This document shows, piece by piece, positions 24,473 to 32,868 of a stretch of DNA of 64,000 bases (its first letter is position 1; the number at the start of each line of letters is the position of its first letter). Location of the stretch: the NCBI GenBank assembly GCA_036159995.1, contig JAYYEI010000049.1:1-64000 (forward strand). Direction: 5' to 3'. The notes beneath the pieces were generated by a model that searched no databases, was not told the DNA's origin, and saw nothing but the letters and a program-made list of their open reading frames with translations. The DNA is from UBA8752 sp036159995 (GTDB taxonomy: Bacteria > Bacteroidota > Bacteroidia > Flavobacteriales_D > Sanyastnellaceae). The position numbers and the translations under genes are program-made.

Positions 24473-24703
24473 ATGGACCTGAAACGCCTCAGTGACCTCT
24501 CCGCAGAAGAACGCGGCACGCTCCAGCGCATCGATGCGCCCGAGGGCATGCTGGCCCTGATGGAGATGGGGTGCACGGTCGGCGAGGACATCGAGGTCCG
24601 CCACATCGCGCCGCTCGGGGACCCTATGGCGGTCTCGGCCGGGGGCCATGTGGTGACGCTTCGCAAGGAGCAGGCCGACCTCATGTGGGTCAAGCTCCAC
24701 TGA
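24473..24703 (+). CDS. feoA: FeoA-domain protein
   Basis: The protein has 76 residues, the standard single SH3-like FeoA domain. The central ALMEMGCTVGEDIEVRHIAPLGDPMAV and the C-terminal VVTLRKEQADLMWV match the family. FeoA is a small cytoplasmic partner of the ferrous iron transporter FeoB. It is not placed upstream of feoB in an operon here. The two genes converge and overlap by 14 bp at their 3' ends, so they are transcribed separately and may interfere. Confidence 0.92.
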   Translation: MDLKRLSDLSAEERGTLQRIDAPEGMLALMEMGCTVGEDIEVRHIAPLGDPMAVSAGGHVVTLRKEQADLMWVKLH

Positions 24704-26795
24704 GCGCCGCATACGCGGCCCATGCGCCCAGATAGGCTAGCAAGGTCATGCCACCCGCCTGAAGCAGGGCCCATTTCCACCCCCCGAGTTCCTGCCGGAC
24801 GGTGGCCACGGTCGACAGGCATTGCATCGCCAGCATGTAGAAGACGATGAGTGACAAGGCTGTCGCTGCATTGAGGATGGGCTGACCGGTTTTCGGATTG
24901 ATCTCCCGCCCGAGCCGCTCCTTCAGTGCACCGATGCCTTCATCGCTTTCGGGCGAGGCGTAGAGGGTGGCCATCGTTCCGACGAACACTTCGCGTGCGG
25001 CAAAGGAGGCAATCAGCGCGACCCCCATGCGGCCATCATAGCCCAGGGGGGCGATGACCGGCTCGATCAAGGCGCCCATCCGGCCGGACCAGGAGGCCTC
25101 CATCCGGGCGGCCTGCCAGTCCAAGTCAGCTTGAGCACGATCGGCTTCCGCGGCGTCAGCGAGGGTGGCCAAGCGCTCCGCATGGGCCCGGTCGATGTCT
25201 TCGAAACCGGAGGGTGCCGTGTTGGAGAGCCCCCACAGCAGCAGGGAGACGAGCACGATGACCTGGCCGGCTCCGGTGAGGAAGGCCTTGGCCTGCAACC
25301 AGACCTGTTCGAGGGTGCGGCGGAGGGACGGCGCGCGATAGGGGGGCCACTCCTGGAGGAACTGGGTCGGCGCGGCCTTGGGCAGCCCGCGGTGGAGGAT
25401 CCACGCCAGGGTGAGGCCCGCGAGCAGGCCAGCGGCATAGATGCCGAACAGGAACAGCCCCTGCAGGTTGAACAGACCACTGGGCCCCCAGGGCTGGTCA
25501 GGGACGACGAACCCGATGAGGAAGAGGTATACCGGGAGGCGGGCGGAGCAGGTCATCCAGGGCGTCACCAGGATGGTCAGGAGCCGCTCGCGTTTGCCGG
25601 GGATGGTGCGGGCACTGAGGATGGCGGGCACGGCGCAGGCAAATCCGCCGAGCAGGGGAATGGTGGCCCGGCCGTCTAGGCCGATGGCGCGCATCCAGCG
25701 GTCGTTCATGAAGGCCACCCGGGTCATGTAGCCGCTCTCCTCCAGCGCGGCCACAGCGCCGAACAGGAGGGCGATCTGCGGAACGAAGATGACCACCCCG
25801 CCCAGGCCGGCGAGCAGGCCATCGACAAGCAAGTCGGTCCACCATCCTTCCGGAAGGGCGGACCGCGTGCCGTCCATCAATGCGGCCATGCCCGCGTCGA
25901 TGAGGTCCATCGGCCAAGTGGCCCACGCGTAGACCGCTTGGAAGATGAGAAAGAAGATGGCCATCAGGATGGCGGGCCCCCAGAGTCGGTGGGTCAGGAT
26001 GCGGTCGAGGCGGGCGCTTACATCGCGGCTCGCCGGAGGGTTGGTCCCGAGCACCACCCTTGAGATCTCCCGGACCTGCCGACTCCGGTGCGCCGCCTCG
26101 GCGAGCTGGAGTTCCGCGGCACCGCATCCCGTCGCGGTCCGGGCGTCCTCGAGGGCGTCCCGTCCTGCTCCGGCCATCCAGTCCGGCGTGGCGTTGTCCG
26201 TGACAAGCAACTCCAGGCCCACCTCGGGGATGTCTCCAGCGGCCGCGGCCAAGGCGTCGAGGGACACCCGTTCCCGCCAGGCGGGCACATCGGCGGTGGC
26301 CCGCTGGCGGATGGGCACAGCTCTTCCGGTGGCCAGGGCCTCGAGAAGGGCCCGGGTGCCTTTCCCGTTCAAGGCGTGAACCGGCATCACCGGACAGCCG
26401 AGCGCGCTTTCGAGCCCAGTCCGCGACCAGACAGTGGGGGCGGTTTCGTTGACCACGACCAACGTGGGCAGGCCCAGGTCGAGCACCTGGAGGGTCAGAT
26501 AGAGGTTGCGTTTGAGGTTGGCACAGTCGAGGACGAGGATCAATCCATCCGGCCGGTGCTCATGGTTGGGGTCGAGCAGGGCGTCGCGGGTGACGGTTTC
26601 GTCGAGCGCCTTGGGGTGAAGGCTGTACGTGCCGGGCAGGTCCACCAGCTCGATGTCGGGATGGGCCTTGAGCGAAGCCACCGAGGGAGACACGGTCACG
26701 CCCGGCAGATTGGCCACCTTGGCCTTGGCTCCGGTCAGGAGGTTGAACAGCGAGGTTTTCCCGCAATTGGGGTTGCCGACGAGTGCGAATTTCAT
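24690..26795 (-). CDS. feoB: Ferrous iron transporter FeoB
   Basis: The protein has 701 residues. The N-terminal G domain has G1 (GNPNCGKTS, near residue 8) and G3 (DLPGTYS). The expected G4 NxxD is NETA and the G5 SA is HA, so the guanine-specificity residues look degenerate. The Gate/core membrane domain follows with about eight to ten hydrophobic segments and the motif GGFACAVPA, whose Cys is conserved in FeoB pores. It imports Fe(II) across the inner membrane. The ATG at 26795 overlaps the envC stop (ATGA); a GTG four codons earlier is possible. It is the last gene of the long minus-strand block and converges with feoA. Confidence 0.95.
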   Translation of the reverse strand: MKFALVGNPNCGKTSLFNLLTGAKAKVANLPGVTVSPSVASLKAHPDIELVDLPGTYSLHPKALDETVTRDALLDPNHEHRPDGLILVLDCANLKRNLYLTLQVLDLGLPTLVVVNETAPTVWSRTGLESALGCPVMPVHALNGKGTRALLEALATGRAVPIRQRATADVPAWRERVSLDALAAAAGDIPEVGLELLVTDNATPDWMAGAGRDALEDARTATGCGAAELQLAEAAHRSRQVREISRVVLGTNPPASRDVSARLDRILTHRLWGPAILMAIFFLIFQAVYAWATWPMDLIDAGMAALMDGTRSALPEGWWTDLLVDGLLAGLGGVVIFVPQIALLFGAVAALEESGYMTRVAFMNDRWMRAIGLDGRATIPLLGGFACAVPAILSARTIPGKRERLLTILVTPWMTCSARLPVYLFLIGFVVPDQPWGPSGLFNLQGLFLFGIYAAGLLAGLTLAWILHRGLPKAAPTQFLQEWPPYRAPSLRRTLEQVWLQAKAFLTGAGQVIVLVSLLLWGLSNTAPSGFEDIDRAHAERLATLADAAEADRAQADLDWQAARMEASWSGRMGALIEPVIAPLGYDGRMGVALIASFAAREVFVGTMATLYASPESDEGIGALKERLGREINPKTGQPILNAATALSLIVFYMLAMQCLSTVATVRQELGGWKWALLQAGGMTLLAYLGAWAAYAALSGA

Positions 26796-27991
26796 CGGGC
26801 AATCCACGGTTCGGGGTTGAGGGGCGCGCTGCCCTTCGCGTCCCAGATTTCGAGGTGGGCCCGCGGTCCCTCTCCCAGGTCGATGACCGTGCCGATGGCC
26901 TGTCCGGTGCGAACATCCTCTCCGGCTGCCACGGCCACGCTGCCGAGGTTGGCATAGACCGAACGGTGGGAGCCATGGTCGAGCATGACCACCATGCCCC
27001 CACCCGGAATCGTGATCACATTGGAGACGCGGCCGCTGAAGATGGCCGAGACGGTGCCTCCTTCAGAGGTGGCGATGTCGATGCCCCGGCGTTCGATGCG
27101 AATCCCAGGCAGGCTTGGATGGGGGTGGGTGCCGAAGCGCCCCACCACGACCCCTTCTGAGACGGGCCAGGGCAGCCGGCCCTTGTTGGCGGTGAACTCC
27201 GCCCCGATGACCTGGCCTTCGGGCGTGGCCGCGAATCCGGTGCTGCTGCGCTCCGCCGCCCGCCGGGCCTCGGCCATGATGCGCTCGATGGCCTTGCCCA
27301 GTTCGGCGCGGCGCCCCTCCTCTACGGCCAGCTGATCCCGCAGGTCCCGTTCCCGGGACTGGAAATCGGCCACCATGGATTCCATCCGCCTGGCCGCCCG
27401 CTTGGCTTCATCGCGCTGGTCCTGCAGGTCGCGTTCGACGTCGACGAGGGCTTGACGTTCCCGGTCCAGGGAGGTCATCTCCTGGCGAAGGGATTCGGCG
27501 CTGTCGTGGATGCGCTCGGCCTGCGCCTTGCGGTTGCGGGCATATTCCTCCACGAGGAGCCATCGTCTGAAGGCCTGGGTCATGCCTTCGGCGTCGAGCA
27601 CCACCTGCCACCAATCGTCGCGCCCACCAAATCGGGCGGCGATGCGAATCATCTCCGCGTATTCTTCCTTGAGCGCCTCCACTTGATCATCGGCCTCGCG
27701 GACCCCCGCCTTTCTTCGGTCGAGGGCGCGTTCGGCCGCGCGACGCTCTGCCTGAAGGTTGGCCAGCAGTTGTTGGCGCAAGTCCACCTGTTCTTTCAGC
27801 ACCGCCCATTCCTGTGTGCTGCGGTCCTTGTCTTCCCGAGTGGCATCGAGGAGCGATTGGGTGGCGGCAATCCGTTCCGAGATGGCGGCCCGTTCCGACT
27901 CGAGGCGCTCTCGATCGCCGGTCTGGGCCCGAGAGCTTGCCCCGATGGCCAGGGCGCAGAACGTCACGAGAAGAAGCCGCCTCATCTCCAT
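26792..27991 (-). CDS. EnvC-like murein hydrolase activator with degenerate LytM domain
   Basis: The protein has 399 residues. A signal peptide (about 1-22, ending SSRAQ) is followed by long coiled coils (about residues 25-110 and 150-260) and a C-terminal LytM/M23 domain. The active-site motifs are altered. Where active M23 enzymes have HxGxDI the protein has RRGIDI, and the HxH motif reads RAHLE. Loss of zinc ligands is the hallmark of EnvC/NlpD-type activators that switch on amidases at the division septum. The conserved DUF4292 lipoprotein lies 3 bp upstream and feoB overlaps its stop. In other Bacteroidota, as I recall, the same order dut-nucleotidyltransferase-TPR-DUF4292-EnvC occurs. 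Confidence 0.9.
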   Translation of the reverse strand: MEMRRLLLVTFCALAIGASSRAQTGDRERLESERAAISERIAATQSLLDATREDKDRSTQEWAVLKEQVDLRQQLLANLQAERRAAERALDRRKAGVREADDQVEALKEEYAEMIRIAARFGGRDDWWQVVLDAEGMTQAFRRWLLVEEYARNRKAQAERIHDSAESLRQEMTSLDRERQALVDVERDLQDQRDEAKRAARRMESMVADFQSRERDLRDQLAVEEGRRAELGKAIERIMAEARRAAERSSTGFAATPEGQVIGAEFTANKGRLPWPVSEGVVVGRFGTHPHPSLPGIRIERRGIDIATSEGGTVSAIFSGRVSNVITIPGGGMVVMLDHGSHRSVYANLGSVAVAAGEDVRTGQAIGTVIDLGEGPRAHLEIWDAKGSAPLNPEPWIAR

Positions 27992-27994
27992 GGG

Positions 27995-28894
27995 TCAGAG
28001 GCCATCCCGTTGTTCCATGTCCTGGGGAATCTCGAACGGCATGGGATAGGGCCGCTCGTACTTGGCCCGCGAGATCTCCAGGCTGATGCTGTGCGTCATC
28101 TCCGGGGAGGCGATGGTGATGTCGGTCCGGTGCGGAATCCAACCCCCGGCCTCGCTTTCGAACCCACCGTGGCTGATTTCGATTGATCGTCCCCGGAACA
28201 GGTCGTCGAATCGGGATCGGGTCAATTGGTACCCCAGTCCGTCAAACCAATACCGCTTCACCAAGAGGTCGTCATCGTCGGAGCGGTTCATCACCCGTTC
28301 CTGCACCGCTTCCCGAGCCTCCACAGACAGGCTGTCGTCCGGCGCGATTTCACGCTCCTTGACCCCGACGAGCCGCTTCACGCGGCGCTTGTACTTGCTG
28401 ATCAGCAGATGCTCCCGGCCATCCACTTTGCTGATGTATTTGCTGTCTTCATCCAGCAGGCCGATGCCCTGACCGAGCAGGATGCGCTGGACCATGTCAA
28501 ACGTGATCTCCGTGCCGAGCAGGCTGTCGATGGCGGCGAAATCCCCTCGGTAAGCAAACCGGTTGCCGGGGACCTTGGAGTAGAAGAGCACCGAATCCGG
28601 GGTCAGCAGGAGCCGCGCGGCCTCGACGCCGAGGGCCGGCGTGATGCTCAGCCACAAGGCGGAGTCCCGCCGCATCCGCGCATTGACCTTGAATCCGCTG
28701 CGCTCCCCATCGACATCGGCCTCAACCTGCAAGCGCATGGCGGCCCAATCGGGCTCGGCCTGGGTGGCGAGGTGCTTGCGGATGATGCCGCCGGACCCTT
28801 CCGAGCGGATGGGCTTGCCGCGCTCGAGGCGCCGCATGTTGGTGCACCCTGTCAGCAGGAGCGCAGTGAAGACCAAGGCGAGGGCGGCTCTCAT
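27995..28894 (-). CDS. DUF4292-family lipoprotein
   Basis: The protein has 299 residues. The lipoprotein signal ends in LLLTGC (Cys near residue 17). The body fits the DUF4292 family, a LolA/LolB-like outer-membrane-associated fold found in Bacteroidota: RRDSALWLSITPALGVEAARLLLTPDSVLFYSK near residues 80-115 and KRYWFDGLGYQLTRS later. Its function is not established. The fold and the linkage to TPR lipoprotein and EnvC suggest envelope assembly or lipoprotein handling. The start at 28894 is fixed by an ATGA overlap with the TPR gene and by the signal peptide it opens. Confidence 0.87.
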   Translation of the reverse strand: MRAALALVFTALLLTGCTNMRRLERGKPIRSEGSGGIIRKHLATQAEPDWAAMRLQVEADVDGERSGFKVNARMRRDSALWLSITPALGVEAARLLLTPDSVLFYSKVPGNRFAYRGDFAAIDSLLGTEITFDMVQRILLGQGIGLLDEDSKYISKVDGREHLLISKYKRRVKRLVGVKEREIAPDDSLSVEAREAVQERVMNRSDDDDLLVKRYWFDGLGYQLTRSRFDDLFRGRSIEISHGGFESEAGGWIPHRTDITIASPEMTHSISLEISRAKYERPYPMPFEIPQDMEQRDGL

Positions 28895-30624
28895 TCGGCG
28901 TCGAGCTTGGTCTTGAGACGGTCCGCATTCCCACCGGCGTCGAGGGCATCCGCCCATCGGGCCCGGGCCTCGTCGAGGCGGCCCAAGGCCTGGAGGATGT
29001 CGCCGGCATGTTCGAGGACGGTCGCGCCCGGGGCGTCGCCACCATGGGCGAGGGAGAGTTCAATCCACGTCAGGGCCTCCTCATGGTCTCCCGCCCGGTG
29101 GAGCGCCCACGCATAGGTGTCTTCGAAGTTCCCGTTGCCGGGAGACAGGGCCACCACCTGGGCGGCGAGTTCCACCGAGCGCTCCGGCTGGACGCCCCGC
29201 ACGGCGAGGTAGTAGGCGTAATTGTTCAGGGCCAGGATGTTCGTGGGGTTGGCCTCCAGGGCCTGCTCGAACCACTGGTCAGACTCGGCGTGGTCGCCCC
29301 GGTCATGGGCAATCTGGGCCAGCGTCGACAGGACGTCGGATTCGAATTCGGGCCGGTCCACGATGAGATTGCGGGCCATCTTGAGTTGGCGCTCGGCGCC
29401 CCGGTCATCGCCATTTTCGAGTTTGGCCAGGCCGCGGAAGTAGGGGAACACGGGCAGGTTGGGGAACCGGACTTCAGCCCGCTCCGTGAGCCGGTCCACT
29501 GCGTCCCAAGCTTCCAGGTCGATGGCGAGTTGGCAAGCGTCGAGCCAGCGTTCCGGTGCGTTGGGGTCGAGTTCGAGTCCGGATTCCAGGGCATCCAATG
29601 CGCCCTGCGTGTCTCCCTCGATGTCGCGCAGGGCGGCGAGGACGTCGAAGGGTTCCGCCTCCATGGGGTGGGCCTCAATCAAGAGATCAATCAAGGCGGC
29701 GGCTTCGGGCCGGAGTTCCTGCTGGATTTCGGCGAGCTCGACATAGGTCCACGCGATGTCGGCCTTTTCCTCCATCGGCACCTCGTCCGAGGCAAAGGCG
29801 ATCCTCACGTGACGTCGGGCATCGTCCGTGTTCCCCTGTCGGGTCAGGATGTGGGCCCATTCGAGGTGGAGCCGGCCGTTTTCCGACCGGGCCAGGGCCT
29901 CCTGAAGAGCAGCTTCGGCCTCCTCCTGCCGTCCCAGGCCCGTCAAGATGCGGGCGCGTTGGAGGGTGGCCTCCACCACATCCGGGAAATCCGCTTCCAA
30001 TCGGATGAGGGCCTCCAGGCTCGCCTCGATGTCGCCGGCGGCCATGTAGAGCCGGTGGCGGTCGAAGTGCCATTCGGGGTCCGGGCCCCATTCCCGTTCG
30101 AGGACGTCCACCACCTCCAGCGCTCCGGACAGGTCGCCTTGCGCGGTGCGGAGGTCGAGCAGTCGGCGTGCGGAGAGGTCATCTTCCGGCTTGTTCTCCA
30201 AAATCCATTTTAGGGCGGCGTCAGCCTCGGCGTAGAGGCCGAGTTCCAAGGCGATTTCGGCCAGTTCCTTCCGGTACCAGGGGTTGGCTCCATCCAGCGC
30301 GTTGGCTTCGAGGATGGCGGCATAGGCACCCGACCAGTTTTCGGATTCCCGCTCCAAGCGGGCGAGCTCATAGTGGACCGCGGCTTCCGTCGGGTCGGCA
30401 TCGAGACAGGACAACAAGGCCTCCTTGGCTCCCGCCCGGTCTCCTTTGAGCTTGGCGACCTGCGCGTTGTAGAACGCCTTGTGGAAGGCCTGATCGACCC
30501 CGCCCATGCCCGCGTCTCCTCCTTTTTCCACCCCACCGAGCACGGCGCAGCCGGACAGGACCAGCGCGAGGACGCAGGACCATCCGGCAACGGACAGACA
30601 GGATCGGCGGGAGGGGGGGCTCAT
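28891..30624 (-). CDS. Tetratricopeptide-repeat lipoprotein
   Basis: The protein has 577 residues. The lipoprotein signal ends in LVLSGC (Cys near residue 26). The rest is an alpha-solenoid of about twelve TPR units (for example KALLSCLDADPTEAAVHYEL, and WFEQALEANPTNILALNNYA), rich in acidic residues. TPR lipoproteins at this position in the conserved Bacteroidota cluster are of unknown function; a scaffold in envelope biogenesis is likely. Its ATG overlaps the nucleotidyltransferase stop, and its stop overlaps the DUF4292 start, both as ATGA, so the genes should be translationally coupled. Confidence 0.9.
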   Translation of the reverse strand: MSPPSRRSCLSVAGWSCVLALVLSGCAVLGGVEKGGDAGMGGVDQAFHKAFYNAQVAKLKGDRAGAKEALLSCLDADPTEAAVHYELARLERESENWSGAYAAILEANALDGANPWYRKELAEIALELGLYAEADAALKWILENKPEDDLSARRLLDLRTAQGDLSGALEVVDVLEREWGPDPEWHFDRHRLYMAAGDIEASLEALIRLEADFPDVVEATLQRARILTGLGRQEEAEAALQEALARSENGRLHLEWAHILTRQGNTDDARRHVRIAFASDEVPMEEKADIAWTYVELAEIQQELRPEAAALIDLLIEAHPMEAEPFDVLAALRDIEGDTQGALDALESGLELDPNAPERWLDACQLAIDLEAWDAVDRLTERAEVRFPNLPVFPYFRGLAKLENGDDRGAERQLKMARNLIVDRPEFESDVLSTLAQIAHDRGDHAESDQWFEQALEANPTNILALNNYAYYLAVRGVQPERSVELAAQVVALSPGNGNFEDTYAWALHRAGDHEEALTWIELSLAHGGDAPGATVLEHAGDILQALGRLDEARARWADALDAGGNADRLKTKLDAE

Positions 30625-31622
30625 TCGATTTCGCAATAATCGCCCACGCTGAGGTCACCGGCACGGCGGACGACTCGGGCATGGTGTCCGATCATGGCCC
30701 CGTCGAGGTGGACGCCATCCAGGGTGGTGTGGCCCCCGACGAGGCTGTCCCGGACGACGGACCGCTCGATGGTGGTGTCCCGGCCCACGGTCACGCGTGG
30801 ACCGACGACGGAGTGACGGATGACGGCTCCAGGGAGGATTTCGCAGGGCGGCAGGATGATGCTGTCCTCGACAGTGGCGCCGTCGTGGACCTTGGCCTCG
30901 TCCCCCATGAATTCGAGAACACGTCCATTGGTCTCCACGGTCACCTTGCGGTTCCCGCAGTCCATCCAGGCGGAGACCTCGCCGGGGAGGAACCGGTCCC
31001 CTTGCTCGGTCAGGGCGCGCAGCGCGTCGGGCAGCTGGAATTCACCCCCCTTGCGCACATCGCCGTCGATGAGCTTGCCGATTTCACGGCGCAGTCCCGC
31101 GCCGTCCTTGAAGTGGTAGATGCCGATCATCGCCAGATCGGAAACGGGTTCTTCGGGCTTTTCCGCATACTCCCGAATCACGCCCTCGCCGTCGAGCACG
31201 ACGACCCCGAATTGCCTCGGGTCCTCAATGCGCTTCACGAAGAGGTGGCCGTCGGCTGCGGGATCCAGGGAAAAGTCGGCGCGGAAGAGGGTGTCGGCAA
31301 AGGCCACCACCGTCTCGCCTTCCAGCAGGTCTTCGGCGCACCAGACGGCATGGGCCGTGCCCAACGGTTGCTCTTGGTGGCGAATGTGGCCGGTCGCTCC
31401 GAGGGAGTCGGCCAGGGCGAGCAGGTCGGCCTCGACCTCCGGTCCGAAGTCGCCGATAACGAAGGCAATGTGGTCGAAGGGTCGGGGCGTCATGGCCGCG
31501 AGGTCCTCCACGAGGCGCTGGACGATGGGCTTGCCTGCCACATGGACGAGGGGCTTCGGGACGGTCAAGGTGTGCGGCCGGAGGCGGCTGCCCCGCCCGG
31601 CCATGGGGATGATGAGGTTCAT
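30621..31622 (-). CDS. Sugar-phosphate nucleotidyltransferase with left-handed beta-helix tail
   Basis: The protein has 333 residues. The nucleotidyltransferase signature is MAGRGSRLRPHTLTVPKPLV at the N-terminus (GxGxRLxP...KP). It is followed by QPLGTAHAVW, the catalytic-site YAEKPEEP and the substrate motif GGEFQLPDAL. From about residue 245 hexapeptide repeats form a left-handed beta-helix (GATVEDSIILPPCEILPGAVI). Such enzymes activate hexose-1-phosphates (glucose, mannose or N-acetylglucosamine) with NTP. The substrate cannot be fixed from sequence. It overlaps dut by ATGA and belongs to the conserved dut cluster. Confidence 0.92.
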   Translation of the reverse strand: MNLIIPMAGRGSRLRPHTLTVPKPLVHVAGKPIVQRLVEDLAAMTPRPFDHIAFVIGDFGPEVEADLLALADSLGATGHIRHQEQPLGTAHAVWCAEDLLEGETVVAFADTLFRADFSLDPAADGHLFVKRIEDPRQFGVVVLDGEGVIREYAEKPEEPVSDLAMIGIYHFKDGAGLRREIGKLIDGDVRKGGEFQLPDALRALTEQGDRFLPGEVSAWMDCGNRKVTVETNGRVLEFMGDEAKVHDGATVEDSIILPPCEILPGAVIRHSVVGPRVTVGRDTTIERSVVRDSLVGGHTTLDGVHLDGAMIGHHARVVRRAGDLSVGDYCEIE

Positions 31623-32083
31623 TCGGTTCCGGTGTGTCCGAATCCCCCGGCACCGCGGTCGGTGAGGGCGAGATCGGCAGGGTGATCGACAGGGGCCCAT
31701 TCGACACGGGCATAGGAGGCGACAACGAGCTGGGCAATCCGCTCCCCGGGCTCGAGGGTGAACGGCTCCTGTCCGTGGTGGATGAGGATCACTCCGATTT
31801 CACCGCGATAGTCGGCGTCAATGGTGCCAGGGCTGTTCAGGACGGTGAGGCCATGCTTGTAGGCCAGCCCGCTGCGGGGCCGGACCTGGGCTTCGAAGCC
31901 GTCCGGCAATTCGATGTGGAGCCCTGTCGGGACGAGGCGGCGTTCGCCGGGCTGGAGCACCACGGGCCCGTCGAGGCGGGCGCGCAGGTCGAGCCCGGCA
32001 CTTTGCGGGGTGGCATACTCGGGCAGGGGCTTCGAGCCGATGTTGGCGACCCGAACGCGCACGGGGGAGAGATGGTCGGTCAT
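31619..32083 (-). CDS. dut: dUTP diphosphatase
   Basis: The protein has 154 residues, the standard trimeric dUTPase length. All five motifs can be followed: SAGLDLRA, RPRSGLAYKHGL, NSPGTIDADYRGEIGVIL, ERIAQLVV, and a C-terminal RGAGGFGHTG P-loop-like tail. It hydrolyses dUTP to dUMP, keeping uracil out of DNA and feeding thymidylate synthesis. It starts 2 bp after the enoyl-CoA hydratase stop and its stop overlaps the nucleotidyltransferase ATG. Confidence 0.97.
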   Translation of the reverse strand: MTDHLSPVRVRVANIGSKPLPEYATPQSAGLDLRARLDGPVVLQPGERRLVPTGLHIELPDGFEAQVRPRSGLAYKHGLTVLNSPGTIDADYRGEIGVILIHHGQEPFTLEPGERIAQLVVASYARVEWAPVDHPADLALTDRGAGGFGHTGTE

Positions 32084-32085
32084 CC

Positions 32086-32856
32086 TCAGAATGCGGGCTT
32101 TCTCTTCTCGAGGAAGGCGGCGACGCCCTCCTTGAAGTCGGGGTGCTCGAAGCATCGGCCGAACTGGTCGATCTCCACCTCGAACCCCTCGGCGCTGCCA
32201 CTGGACTGCACCGCGCGGATGGCGGCGGCCTGGGCGTTGGGGCTGTTGGCCGTCAGGCGAGCGGCCATGTCCAGCGCATGGTCCAAGAGCTCCGGCCGCT
32301 CGACCACCTGGCTCACGAGGCCCATGGACAGCGCCTCGTCGGCCTTGACCATGCGGGCACTGAGGATCATCTCCATGGCGCGTCCCGAGCCCACGATGCG
32401 GGCCAGGCGCTGGGTTCCACCGTAACCGGGGATGAGGCCGAGCGTGACCTCGGGCAGTCCCATGCGGGCGGTGTCGGAGGCGATGCGGATGTGGCAGGCC
32501 AGGGCCAATTCGAGTCCCCCGCCGAGGGCGAATCCACCGATGGCGGCGAGGAAGGGGGTCCGGGACAGGGCAATGGCATCGAAGAGGGTCCGTTGGCCCC
32601 GCTCGGCGAGCGCGCGCCCCTCGGCGCCGTTGAAGTCGGCAAATTCCTTGATGTCGGCGCCAGCCACGAAGGCCTTCTCTCCCGATCCGGTCAGGATGAC
32701 GCACCGGACCTCCTCCCGGTCCTGGACGGCTTCGACCATGCGGCCAAGCTCGGCGATGAGGGCGCCGTTGAGGGCATTCAGTTGCTGGGGACGGTTCAGG
32801 GTCCACACGGCCACCGGGCCGTGCAGCGCCTCGGTGACGAGGGGGGTCTCGGACAT
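32086..32856 (-). CDS. Enoyl-CoA hydratase/isomerase family protein
   Basis: The protein has 256 residues. The crotonase fold is shown by the oxyanion-hole segments FVAGADIKEFADFN (near residue 65) and AIGGFALGGGLELALACHI (near residue 108). The catalytic pair is placed at LPEVTLGLIPGYGGTQRL (both Glu positions, as in true hydratases). It probably hydrates 2-enoyl-CoA in beta-oxidation or amino-acid degradation. TAATTTCG (32861-32868) ends 4 nt before the ATG and overlaps the stop codon of the upstream ABC ATPase, giving this gene an internal promoter within the block. Confidence 0.93.
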   Translation of the reverse strand: MSETPLVTEALHGPVAVWTLNRPQQLNALNGALIAELGRMVEAVQDREEVRCVILTGSGEKAFVAGADIKEFADFNGAEGRALAERGQRTLFDAIALSRTPFLAAIGGFALGGGLELALACHIRIASDTARMGLPEVTLGLIPGYGGTQRLARIVGSGRAMEMILSARMVKADEALSMGLVSQVVERPELLDHALDMAARLTANSPNAQAAAIRAVQSSGSAEGFEVEIDQFGRCFEHPDFKEGVAAFLEKRKPAF

Positions 32857-32860
32857 GGTC

Positions 32861-32868
32861 CGAAATTA
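32861..32868 (-). promoter_or_regulatory. -7 box TAATTTCG of the enoyl-CoA hydratase
   Basis: This exact TAnnTTCG box on the minus strand ends 4 nt before the ATG and overlaps the stop codon of the ABC ATPase gene. Confidence 0.5.
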
